From the NCBI GenBank assembly GCA_002331025.1, contig DCYG01000008.1, positions 15,812 to 40,588 of the forward strand: 24,777 nt of DNA, given 5' to 3'. Under the pieces are notes generated by a model. It made no database searches, was not told the DNA's origin, and saw only the letters and a program-made list of their open reading frames with translations. This stretch comes from Firmicutes bacterium UBA2116 (GTDB taxonomy: Bacteria > Bacillota > Clostridia > Tissierellales > Sedimentibacteraceae). This document shows positions 7,246 through 13,965 of the stretch, one piece after another. How positions within the stretch are numbered: the stretch's first letter is position 1; every line of letters begins with the position of its first letter. The position numbers and the translations under genes are program-made.

Positions 7246-8289
7246 TTGGCTAAAATGGATGCATTGGTAAAGAAATACAAGGAGCCCGGATTGTGGCTTG
7301 AACAAGTGGATGTACCCGTTCCTCAAGAGGGAGAAGTTTTAATCAAAATTCGTAAAACCTCCATATGCGGGACTGATGTACATATTTACGACTGGAATAA
7401 ATGGGCTCAAGAAACCATTCCTGTTCCTATGACCATTGGACACGAATTTGTGGGGGAGATTGTGGAGCTGGGAAAAGGCGTTAAGGATTTGCAGATAGGA
7501 GATTTAGTATCCGGAGAAGGACACATAGTATGCGGAAAATGCAGAAATTGTCTTGCCGGAAGAAGACATCTATGCAAAGACACTAAAGGTGTCGGTGTAA
7601 ACAGAACGGGTATATTTTCCGAATATGTGGCACTTCCTGCTTCAAACATCTGGCTTTGTGATAAATCATTGCCGGAAGAGCTGTACAGTATTTTTGACCC
7701 GTACGGAAATGCAGCACACACAGCACTGTCTTTTGATGTTCTGGGAGAAGATGTTCTTATAACGGGAGCGGGCCCCATAGGTATTATGGCAGCGGCAATT
7801 GCTGAATTTTCAGGGGCAAGGTATGTAGTTATTACCGATATTAATGATTACAGATTAGAACTTGCAAAAAAGATAGGTAAATTTAGAGCAGTAAACACAA
7901 AACGGGAATCCTTAAAGGAAGTAATGGATGAATTAGGAATGAAAGAAGGCTTTGACGTAGGCATGGAAATGTCCGGCAATGGTATTGCCTTTAACGACAT
8001 GATTAATCACATGTCTCACGGCGGCAAAATTGCAATGTTGGGTATACAGGATCCGGATACCCGAATCGATTGGAACAAGGTGGTTTTTAACGGTCTGTTT
8101 ATTAAAGGAATATACGGAAGGGAAATGTTTGAAACATGGTATAAAATGCAGGCGATGATACAAGCAGGTCTCGATATCACACCGGTTATAACCCACAGAT
8201 ATCACTATACTGAATTTGAAAATGGATTTGAGGCAATGATAAGCGGAAAATCCGGGAAAGTAATATTGGATTGGACTGTCAGGAAATAG
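7246..8289 (+). CDS. tdh: L-threonine 3-dehydrogenase
   Basis: This zinc-dependent medium-chain dehydrogenase oxidises L-threonine with NAD+ to 2-amino-3-oxobutyrate. Seen (numbered from the TTG start): catalytic C41 in SICGTDVHIYDWN, H66-E67 in GHEFVGE, four structural-zinc cysteines (96, 99, 102, 110) and the Rossmann motif GAGPIG (174-179). I choose TTG at 7246, giving 347 residues, because GGTGAT lies 4 nt upstream and the length fits known Tdh proteins. The in-frame ATG at 7234 lies inside that ribosome site, and an ATG at 7255 is the other option. The stop overlaps the ribosome site of kbl, which encodes the next enzyme of the pathway, so the pair works as a threonine-to-glycine module. 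Confidence 0.94.
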   Translation: MAKMDALVKKYKEPGLWLEQVDVPVPQEGEVLIKIRKTSICGTDVHIYDWNKWAQETIPVPMTIGHEFVGEIVELGKGVKDLQIGDLVSGEGHIVCGKCRNCLAGRRHLCKDTKGVGVNRTGIFSEYVALPASNIWLCDKSLPEELYSIFDPYGNAAHTALSFDVLGEDVLITGAGPIGIMAAAIAEFSGARYVVITDINDYRLELAKKIGKFRAVNTKRESLKEVMDELGMKEGFDVGMEMSGNGIAFNDMINHMSHGGKIAMLGIQDPDTRIDWNKVVFNGLFIKGIYGREMFETWYKMQAMIQAGLDITPVITHRYHYTEFENGFEAMISGKSGKVILDWTVRK

Positions 8290-8298
8290 GAGGTTAAA

Positions 8299-9489
8299 AT
8301 GTACGAAAATTCTAAACATATTTATGAAGATATATTAAAGGAAATCAAGGAAAGCGGTCTTTGGAAAAATGAGAGAATAATTACTACTCCCCAAGGAAGC
8401 AGGATTAATACAACAATGGTTAACGGTGTACTGAATATGTGCGCTAATAACTACTTAGGTTTATCAGATAATGCAGATGTTATAGAAGCTGCTAAAAAAG
8501 CTTATGACATGTGGGGATACGGCCTTTCATCCGTTAGATTTATCTGCGGAACCCAAGAAATTCATAAGCAGCTTGAACAAAAGCTGAGTGAATTTTTGCA
8601 TACGGAGGATACTATTTTATATTCATCGGCATTTGATGCAAATGGCGGCTTGTTTGAAACTATTACAACCGAAAATGATGCAATCATAAGCGACGAATTA
8701 AATCATGCAAGTATTATCGACGGTGTAAGATTAGCCAAGGCAAAAAAATACAGATATAAAAACAATGATATGGACGCATTGGAGGAACAGTTAATTTTAG
8801 CTGATAAAGAAGGCGCAAGAATCAAAATAATCGCAACAGACGGCGTATTTTCCATGGATGGTATAATTGCAAACTTAGAAGGCATATGTGATCTGGCGGA
8901 TAAATACAATGCGCTTGTTATGGTTGATGACAGCCATGCTGTTGGCTTTGTAGGAAAGACAGGCAGAGGAACACACGAATACAGAAACGTAATGGACAGA
9001 GTGGATATAATCACAGGAACATTAGGAAAGGCGTTAGGCGGTGCAAGCGGTGGCTATACAAGCGGAAGAAAAGAAATAATAGATTTGCTGAGACAGCGTT
9101 CAAGGCCTTATCTGTTCTCAAACACATTAGCTCCGGCTATAGCGGGCGCTTCGCTTAAGGTTCTTGAAATGCTTGAAGGAAGTACAAAATACAGAGATAA
9201 ATTAGAAGAAAATACAAAATACTTCAGAGAAGAAATTAAGAAAATAGGCCTTACCATTATAGAAAGTGAGCATCCTATAGTACCTATTATGCTTGGTGAT
9301 GCAGTATTATCACAGAAAATGGCAGAAAAGCTTTTGGAAAAAGGTGTATACGTTATCGGATTTTATTTCCCTGTAGTTCCAAAGGGAAAAGCCAGAATAA
9401 GAACCCAGATATCAGCGGCTCATTCAAGGGAAGATTTAGAGTTTGCAATTAATGCCTTCAAAGAAGTGAAAGAGGAATTAGGTCTATAA
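8299..9489 (+). CDS. kbl: Glycine C-acetyltransferase (2-amino-3-ketobutyrate CoA ligase)
   Basis: The 396-residue fold-type I PLP enzyme cleaves 2-amino-3-oxobutyrate with CoA to glycine and acetyl-CoA, completing the route begun by Tdh. The PLP lysine is K244 in TGTLGKALGGASGGY, the same number as in E. coli KBL. Other alpha-oxoamine synthase marks are NNYLGLS near 52-58, the SSVRFICGTQ stretch and DDSHAVGF before the lysine. AGGAGG overlaps the tdh stop codon and starts translation 9 nt later, so the genes are tightly coupled. The related 8-amino-7-oxononanoate synthase is excluded by the tdh neighbour and overall similarity to Kbl. Confidence 0.95.
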   Translation: MYENSKHIYEDILKEIKESGLWKNERIITTPQGSRINTTMVNGVLNMCANNYLGLSDNADVIEAAKKAYDMWGYGLSSVRFICGTQEIHKQLEQKLSEFLHTEDTILYSSAFDANGGLFETITTENDAIISDELNHASIIDGVRLAKAKKYRYKNNDMDALEEQLILADKEGARIKIIATDGVFSMDGIIANLEGICDLADKYNALVMVDDSHAVGFVGKTGRGTHEYRNVMDRVDIITGTLGKALGGASGGYTSGRKEIIDLLRQRSRPYLFSNTLAPAIAGASLKVLEMLEGSTKYRDKLEENTKYFREEIKKIGLTIIESEHPIVPIMLGDAVLSQKMAEKLLEKGVYVIGFYFPVVPKGKARIRTQISAAHSREDLEFAINAFKEVKEELGL

Positions 9490-9502
9490 TTGCCCGGGCA
9501 AT
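9489..9502. other. Perfect 14-bp palindrome at the kbl stop
   Basis: ATTGCCCGGGCAAT is a perfect palindrome starting at the last base of the kbl stop codon and followed by ATTTTG. As RNA it gives only a 5-bp stem with a CCGG loop, so it would be a weak terminator. It could also be a protein-binding site. Confidence 0.4.
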
Positions 9503-9527
9503 ATTTTGTAGAAAAATGTTTTTTTCC

Positions 9528-9556
9528 TTGCAATAAATTGTTACAAGGGTTATACT
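9528..9556 (+). promoter_or_regulatory. Sigma-A promoter of the class I/II aminotransferase gene
   Basis: TTGCAA (9528-9533), a 17-bp spacer and TATACT (9551-9556) lie 33 bp before the start codon. Both hexamers and the spacing are identical to those of the ilvE promoter at 10859-10887. Confidence 0.7.
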
Positions 9557-9588
9557 ATCTGAAACAATTTAGTTGATAGGAGGACAAC

Positions 9589-10779
9589 ATGGATATAAAA
9601 TTTTCTGACAGAGCAAACGGATTGAAAGCATCAGCAATTAGAGAACTTTTAAAGCTTACTGAAATGCCGGAGGTTATATCTTTTGCAGGCGGCCTCCCGG
9701 CCCCGGAATTATTTCCTGTTGAAAAGGTTAAGGAAATTTTTGCGGAGGTTATGAAGAAGGAAGGAACATCTGCGTTGCAATATGGTCCTACGGAAGGATA
9801 CAGACCCCTTAGGGAAATAGTTGCTAAACAAAGAATGTCAACCGCACAAATGGATTTAACGGCTGATGATATTCTTATAACTACAGGTTCACAGCAAGGA
9901 CTTGAGTTTTCTGCAAAATTATTCCTGAATAAGGGTGATGCAGTAATATGTGAAAGTCCCAGCTACCTCGGCGCAATCAATGCATTTGCTGCATATGAGC
10001 CGAAATTTGTTGAAGTAGAAATGGATGAGGATGGAATAATTATTTCTGAATTAGAGAAGGCACTAAAGGAAAATCCTGACGCTAAAATGATTTATACCAT
10101 TCCTGATTTTCAGAATCCGACAGGAAAAACAATGCCTGACGACAGAAGAAAAAGAATAGCTGAATTGGCGGCAGAATATAAAATACCTGTAATTGAGGAT
10201 AATCCGTACGGTGAATTGATTTTTGAAGGTACTGTACACCCGGCAATAAAAAGCTACGATAAAGAAGGATGGGTTGTTTTTTTAGGTACTTTTTCTAAGA
10301 TTTTTGCACCCGGAATGAGACTTGGATGGGTTTGCGCATCACCCAAAATACTGGATAAGTACATAATTATCAAGCAAGGCGCGGATCTTCAGTCAAGTTC
10401 TTTAGATCAAAGGATTGCAGCAGCATTTATGCAGAAATATGATCTTAATGATCATATATCGAAAATAAGAGAAGTATACGGTAAGCGCAGAGATTTAATG
10501 CTCGAATGCATGGACAAATATTTCCCCGCCGAAGTGAAACATACAAATCCGTATGGAGGACTTTTTGCTTGGGTCGAATTGAGAGATGATTTGGATGCAG
10601 CCAAAATAATGGAAGAATGTATAAAAGAAAATGTTGCTTATGTACCCGGTGAACCTTTCTTCCCAACAAGCGGCAGAAAAAATTTCTTCAGAGTAAACTA
10701 TTCTTGTATGCCAGATGATAAGATAATTGAAGGTGTAAAGAGAATCGGAAAAGTTTTGAATAAGTATTACGAAAAATAA
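9589..10779 (+). CDS. PLP-dependent aminotransferase (2-aminoadipate/aromatic type)
   Basis: This 396-residue fold-type I aminotransferase has the signatures of the LysN/ARO8-like branch: VISFAGGLPAPELFP near 30-43, QYGPTEGYRPLR, ITTGSQQGL, DFQNPTG (substrate and PLP contacts), EDNPYGEL and the PLP lysine K237 in GTFSKIFAPGMRLGW. It moves an amino group between an amino acid (2-aminoadipate, aromatic or branched-chain in this branch) and 2-oxoglutarate. The exact substrate is not decided by sequence. TAGGAGG precedes the ATG. It has its own promoter, so it is probably not simply part of tdh-kbl, although read-through is possible. Its position before ilvE suggests a role in amino acid fermentation or synthesis. 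Confidence 0.88.
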   Translation: MDIKFSDRANGLKASAIRELLKLTEMPEVISFAGGLPAPELFPVEKVKEIFAEVMKKEGTSALQYGPTEGYRPLREIVAKQRMSTAQMDLTADDILITTGSQQGLEFSAKLFLNKGDAVICESPSYLGAINAFAAYEPKFVEVEMDEDGIIISELEKALKENPDAKMIYTIPDFQNPTGKTMPDDRRKRIAELAAEYKIPVIEDNPYGELIFEGTVHPAIKSYDKEGWVVFLGTFSKIFAPGMRLGWVCASPKILDKYIIIKQGADLQSSSLDQRIAAAFMQKYDLNDHISKIREVYGKRRDLMLECMDKYFPAEVKHTNPYGGLFAWVELRDDLDAAKIMEECIKENVAYVPGEPFFPTSGRKNFFRVNYSCMPDDKIIEGVKRIGKVLNKYYEK

Positions 10780-10793
10780 TTTGTTAAAAATGG

Positions 10794-10818
10794 AGGTCTT
10801 TATCAATTGATGGGACCT
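10794..10818. other. Weak hairpin with ATCAATTGAT core after the aminotransferase
   Basis: AGGTC (10794-10798) and GACCT (10814-10818) enclose the perfect palindrome ATCAATTGAT (10802-10811). The stem is short and lacks a clean T-run, so this may be a poor terminator or an operator for the ilvE promoter 40 bp downstream. Confidence 0.25.
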
Positions 10819-10858
10819 TTCAATTATAATTTAAAAAATTTTTACAATACAGTATCAC

Positions 10859-10887
10859 TTGCAAAAAAAATATAAAAAGGTTATACT
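10859..10887 (+). promoter_or_regulatory. Sigma-A promoter of ilvE
   Basis: TTGCAA (10859-10864), a 17-bp spacer and TATACT (10882-10887) precede ilvE by 35 bp. The -10 surroundings (GGTTATACTAT) are the same as at the preceding aminotransferase gene. Confidence 0.7.
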
Positions 10888-10922
10888 ATTATTGTGAAAA
10901 ATATATTATTTAGGAGGTTCAA

Positions 10923-11945
10923 ATGCAAAAGAAAGACATTAAATGGTCTGAATTAGGATTTAGCTACATTAAAACCGACAAAAGATACATATCTCGTTGG
11001 AAAGACGGCAAGTGGGATGATGGTCAGCTTGTAGAAGATAATATGATTCCTATTAATGAGGGTTCAACTTGTCTGCATTACGGACAAGAATGCTTTGAAG
11101 GTTTAAAAGCGTACAGCACTAAAGATGGAGGAATCCAGTTATTCAGACCCGATGAAAATGCTAAGCGTATGCAAAAAAGCTGTGCAAAAGTATTAATGCC
11201 TGAAGTACCCGTAGAAAAATTCATAGATGCTTGTATGCAGGTAGTAAAAGCTAACGAAGCTTGGGTACCACCATATGGCTCCGGTGCAACATTATATTTA
11301 AGACCATTCGTTATAGGCGTTGGGGAAAACATTGGAGTCAGACCTGCTCCTGAATATATATTTGGAGTATTCTGTATGCCTGTAGGACCATATTTTAAAG
11401 GAGGCATGACTCCTGTTAACTTTATTACGACTGATGCGGACAGAGCTGCACCAAACGGCACAGGTAAGGCAAAGGTTGGCGGTAACTACGCTGCAAGCTT
11501 ATTATCACATAAGGAAGCAGTAGACAAAGGATTTGCTGATTGTATATATCTTGACCCTTCAACTCATACGAAGATAGATGAAGTCGGTGCTGCAAACTTC
11601 TTTGGTGTTACTAAAGACAATAAGTTTATAACCCCTCATTCATCTTCAATCCTTCCAAGTATAACAAGAATTTCTTTAATGCAGGTAGCTAAAGATTATT
11701 TAGGGATGGAAGCAATTGAAACTGACGTTTATGTTGATAAATTAGATATGTTTGCTGAAGCAGGCGCTTGCGGAACAGCGGCTGTTATTACTCCAATCGG
11801 AGGAATTGAGCATAAAGGTAAATTCCATGTGTTCCACAGTGAAACCGAAGTGGGTCCTGTTACAAAAAAACTGTATGATACATTATACGGAATCCAGATG
11901 GGAGACGTAAAAGCTCCCGAAGGATGGATTTACAAAGTCAAATAA
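10923..11945 (+). CDS. ilvE: Branched-chain amino acid aminotransferase
   Basis: The 340-residue fold-type IV enzyme is of the longer BCAT (type II) group that includes B. subtilis IlvE/IlvK. It interconverts leucine, isoleucine and valine with their 2-oxo acids using 2-oxoglutarate/glutamate. Seen: LHYGQECFEGLKAY near 50-64, the arginine of LFRPDENAKRM, the PLP lysine K184 in KAKVGGNYAASL, and EVGAANFFG, with GTAAVITPIG near the C-terminus. TAGGAGG lies 7 nt before the ATG. The gene has its own promoter and is followed by a short REP-type element that carries a terminator. Confidence 0.94.
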   Translation: MQKKDIKWSELGFSYIKTDKRYISRWKDGKWDDGQLVEDNMIPINEGSTCLHYGQECFEGLKAYSTKDGGIQLFRPDENAKRMQKSCAKVLMPEVPVEKFIDACMQVVKANEAWVPPYGSGATLYLRPFVIGVGENIGVRPAPEYIFGVFCMPVGPYFKGGMTPVNFITTDADRAAPNGTGKAKVGGNYAASLLSHKEAVDKGFADCIYLDPSTHTKIDEVGAANFFGVTKDNKFITPHSSSILPSITRISLMQVAKDYLGMEAIETDVYVDKLDMFAEAGACGTAAVITPIGGIEHKGKFHVFHSETEVGPVTKKLYDTLYGIQMGDVKAPEGWIYKVK

Positions 11946-11956
11946 TCCCACCTTTT

Positions 11957-12066
11957 GGGGACGGTCCTTTTTGAGACTTTAGCAATTAAAATCAAAAACT
12001 CTTGAATCTAAATGATTCAGGAGTTTTATTTTATGTCAGCACAAAAATGATCATCCCCAAGCGGTC
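11957..12066. repeat. REPIN-like element, internally deleted relative of the RAYT unit
   Basis: The left end, GGGGACGGTCCTTTTTG (11957-11973), equals the left end of the RAYT unit at 12838. The right part, from CAAAAACT (11993) to CCCCAAGCGG (12063), aligns base for base with the sequence spanning the last codons, terminator and right end of the RAYT gene (13769-13840). Almost the whole coding region is missing in between. The right end is diverged (AAAAATGATCATCCCC instead of AAAAAGGACCGTCCCC), so this is probably an old non-autonomous copy. Confidence 0.75.
11995..12033 (+). terminator. Terminator downstream of ilvE
   Basis: AAAACTCTTGAATC and GATTCAGGAGTTTT form a 14-bp stem with one G-U pair and a TAAAT loop, followed by ATTTTA. 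It belongs to the REPIN-like element and is homologous to the RAYT terminator. Being AT-ended on both sides it may work in both directions between convergent genes. Confidence 0.7.
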
Positions 12067-12074
12067 TCCATACA

Positions 12075-12521
12075 CTATTTATATTTTTTGAGCAGATGAT
12101 TAAAGATTACAACACCTATGATATACTGAAATATTAAATATCCGCCCAAATAAAAAATTATCATTCGAGAATTATCAATGATTTCCAATTGTCCTAATAC
12201 AGAAAATGCTACTATTGAAATACTGACAGCCACAAGACCAAATATATACGCATAACGACCTGACTTATCTCTCAATTTTATTTTCATTTCGTCATGCTGT
12301 TCAATTTTTTCATTTTCCATTCTCTCAGCATAACGTTCTTTATTACCCGGCTTATTCCAATAAAAATACCTGTAAATTATCATAATGCCAGGAGCGATTC
12401 CCGCACCGGCAAAACCGAAAAGTAAACTGTCTAACTTGCTGTCAGTTAGTGTTGCTGCAAGAAAAAACAGCACACCGACGATGACATACATAATACCTAT
12501 TAATAAATTATTTTTTTTCAT
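12075..12521 (-). CDS. Small four-helix membrane protein, unknown function
   Basis: I start this gene at the ATG at 12521 because AAGGAG lies 8 nt upstream of it; a longer reading frame from 12587 has no better start and would run deep into the regulator gene. The 148-residue product has four likely membrane helices (about 6-24, 33-53, 90-110 and 119-142) with a charged cytoplasmic loop (about 55-90). I do not recognise a named family. It overlaps the end of the XRE gene by 14 bp, so the two are translationally coupled. Small HTH regulators of this type are commonly paired with such membrane proteins, possibly as sensor or target, but its role is unknown. Confidence 0.8.
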   Translation of the reverse strand: MKKNNLLIGIMYVIVGVLFFLAATLTDSKLDSLLFGFAGAGIAPGIMIIYRYFYWNKPGNKERYAERMENEKIEQHDEMKIKLRDKSGRYAYIFGLVAVSISIVAFSVLGQLEIIDNSRMIIFYLGGYLIFQYIIGVVIFNHLLKKYK

Positions 12522-12723
12522 TTTCCATACTCCTTTCATGGATAAAAATTTCTTCAATACTCTTTCCAAAAAAATCTGATATCGCAAAAGCCAGCTCCAA
12601 AGATGGATTATATTTTCCTGTTTCGATTGAGCTGATCGTTTGTCTTGATACTTTAATTGCTTTTGCGAAATCTTCTTGATTCATGTCTAATTTTTTTCTT
12701 AGTTCTTCAACTTTGTTTTTCAA
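12508..12723 (-). CDS. Short XRE-family regulator
   Basis: A 71-residue protein consisting almost wholly of an XRE/HTH_3 domain, with NQEDFAKAIKVSRQTISSIE (about 15-34) and a short acidic tail. It starts at TTG (12723) behind GGGAGGG at 8 nt; no ATG fits. Its end overlaps the membrane protein gene. It has a perfect consensus promoter (12764-12792) that lies between two direct CTTTACA repeats (12752-12758 and 12798-12804, plus-strand reading), which may be its own operators. This suggests an autorepressed two-gene operon. Confidence 0.88.
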   Translation of the reverse strand: MKNKVEELRKKLDMNQEDFAKAIKVSRQTISSIETGKYNPSLELAFAISDFFGKSIEEIFIHERSMENEKK

Positions 12724-12763
12724 ACAATGATCCCTCCCTTTGACAAGGTTGCTTTACATTTAT

Positions 12764-12792
12764 ATTATAGCTACATATTACATTAATGTCAA
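12764..12792 (-). promoter_or_regulatory. Perfect consensus sigma-A promoter of the XRE/membrane pair
   Basis: On the minus strand TTGACA (12787-12792), a 17-bp spacer and TATAAT (12764-12769) match consensus at all twelve positions. A promoter this strong before a repressor-type gene usually needs repression, and CTTTACA repeats flank it. Confidence 0.85.
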
Positions 12793-12903
12793 GTTTCCTT
12801 TACAAAAAAATGCAACAAACTGTAGACTCAACAGTCTGGGGACGGTCCTTTTTGGGGCTTTTAGAATTTAATGTAAATTTTTGGTGGATAATATTAACAA
12901 TTA

Positions 12904-12912
12904 TGATATAAT
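12904..12912 (+). promoter_or_regulatory. Extended -10 promoter of the RAYT gene
   Basis: TGATATAAT gives a TG-N-TATAAT extended -10 element. No good -35 box is seen upstream, which is tolerated for this promoter class. Confidence 0.5.
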
Positions 12913-12996
12913 AAAAACAATACAATTGTGGATAAAAATGGTACATAATTTATACAACTTCGAAAACATAATTGATACATTTTCCGAGGTGAAAAA

Positions 12997-13785
12997 ATGG
13001 CGAGACAGGCTCGAATCAAAAGTAATACAGGCATATACCATGTTATGATTAGAGGAATTAATAAAGAGAAGATATTTTCAAATGATTTCCTAAAAAATAA
13101 ATTGTTAAGGATTATTAAAGACATTAAAGAAGAAATAGATTTTTCTATAATAGCTTATTGTATAATGGATAATCATTTACACTTGATTATAAAAGATGAT
13201 GATGACAATCTTGCGGTAATAATGAAGAAAATATGTGTAAAATATGCCATGTTCTACAATAAAATTAAGGAAAGATACGGATATGTTTTTCAAAACAGAT
13301 TCAGAAGTGAAGCTATTGAAAATGAAAAATATTTATATGGGGCTTTGAGATATGTTCATAATAATCCTGTTAATGCTTATATAACAAATGATTTTTTAGC
13401 TTATACATGGAGCAGTATAAATGAATATATGAATGAAAAGCCTGAAATTATATGCTGTAAATATAAAAAGGACATATTAAATTCTTTTGGAAATATTGAC
13501 GAATTCGTTAAATTTCATAGCTTATATGATAATAATATATATATTGATACTATAGAAGAAGAATCAGTTAATATTGAAAAAGTTATTCAAAATACAATAG
13601 AGCAATATGCGGTTAAAAATAATCTGGTAGATGCTAAAGATTTTACCCATGCACATAAAGAGCGTCTTGCACGAATATTAATTAATTTAAACTTAATTAC
13701 TAAAAATAGAATTGCTGAACTTTGTAACTTGTCATCTAATAGGGTTAAAATGCTTAGTAAGGAAAACGCAAAAACTTCTGAATAA
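12997..13785 (+). CDS. REP-associated tyrosine transposase (RAYT, Y1/HUH family)
   Basis: The 262-residue protein has the Y1 transposase fold: the N-terminal MARQARIKSNTGIYHVMIRG, the metal-binding HUH motif H60-L-H62 in MDNHLHLIIK, and the catalytic tyrosine within KYAMFYNKI (Y83 or Y87). YVFQNRFRSEAI and ALRYVHNNPV are typical of this COG1943 group. Residues about 195-262 form a helical C-terminal extension with a helix-turn-helix look (RIAELCNLSSNRVKML), as in some longer RAYTs. GAGGTG precedes the ATG. It should nick and join single-stranded DNA at REP hairpins, and matching hairpins lie on both sides. The frame is intact, so the enzyme could be active. Confidence 0.92.
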   Translation: MARQARIKSNTGIYHVMIRGINKEKIFSNDFLKNKLLRIIKDIKEEIDFSIIAYCIMDNHLHLIIKDDDDNLAVIMKKICVKYAMFYNKIKERYGYVFQNRFRSEAIENEKYLYGALRYVHNNPVNAYITNDFLAYTWSSINEYMNEKPEIICCKYKKDILNSFGNIDEFVKFHSLYDNNIYIDTIEEESVNIEKVIQNTIEQYAVKNNLVDAKDFTHAHKERLARILINLNLITKNRIAELCNLSSNRVKMLSKENAKTSE

Positions 13786-13812
13786 TAAGGTAGTTCAGAA
13801 GTTTTATTTTAT
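13771..13812 (+). terminator. Terminator overlapping the end of the RAYT gene
   Basis: AAAACTTCTGAA (13771-13782) and TTCAGAAGTTTT (13794-13805) form a perfect 12-bp stem followed by ATTTTA. The left arm is also the last four codons, and the stop codon is in the loop. Confidence 0.75.
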
Positions 13813-13819
13813 GTTAGCC

Positions 13820-13897
13820 CAAAAAGGACCGTCCCCAAGCGGTTGTCCCCAAGCGGTTCACAAAAAGGACCGTCCCCAAGCGGTTCAAGCGGTTGGG
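13820..13897. repeat. REP-like array (CAAGCGGTT type) downstream of RAYT
   Basis: Two full copies of CAAAAAGGACCGTCCCC with right arm AAGCGGTT occur at 13820-13844 and 13861-13885. Between them is a partial copy, GTCCCCAAGCGGTT (13845-13858), and the array closes with an extra CAAGCGGTT plus GGG (13886-13897). The 9 bp that follow lead straight into the promoter of the dehydrogenase gene. Confidence 0.8.
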
Positions 13898-13906
13898 AAT
13901 TAAATA

Positions 13907-13935
13907 TTGCCATAGAAATGGAGATATGATATTAT
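13907..13935 (+). promoter_or_regulatory. Promoter of the dehydrogenase-lysR pair
   Basis: TTGCCA (13907-13912), a 17-bp spacer and TATTAT (13930-13935), with TGA just before the -10 giving an extended -10 element. It starts 9 bp after the REP-like array. Confidence 0.6.
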
Positions 13936-13965
13936 TGTTTCAATTTAAATTAACGGGAGGTAATT

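Larger units (their letters stand above)
12838..13897 (+). mobile_element. RAYT transposase unit bounded by REP-like ends
   Basis: The unit runs from GGGGACGGTCCTTTTTG (12838-12854) through the transposase gene to its inverted counterpart CAAAAAGGACCGTCCCC (13820-13836), followed by a short array of the same sequence. A small hairpin (AGACT/AGTCT, 12824-12837) directly adjoins the left end. REP-associated tyrosine transposases (RAYTs) are known to be single-copy, domesticated IS200-type enzymes flanked by the REP sequences they act on. No target duplication is visible, as expected for HUH enzymes. Confidence 0.8.

Noticed and set aside
7407..7778. Long minus-strand ORF inside tdh.
   Set aside because: It is a shadow of a strongly supported gene, has no ribosome site and no recognisable protein features. 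The same applies to the minus-strand ORFs in ilvE (11078-11461) and metI (17447-17818).
13820..13897. Possible CRISPR-like array.
   Set aside because: The repeats are directly joined or separated by partial copies of themselves, with no unique spacers of constant size and no cas genes nearby.
13712..13903. ORF covering the end of the RAYT gene and the REP-like array.
   Set aside because: It lies out of frame inside the RAYT gene and then reads through the repeats; no ribosome site.
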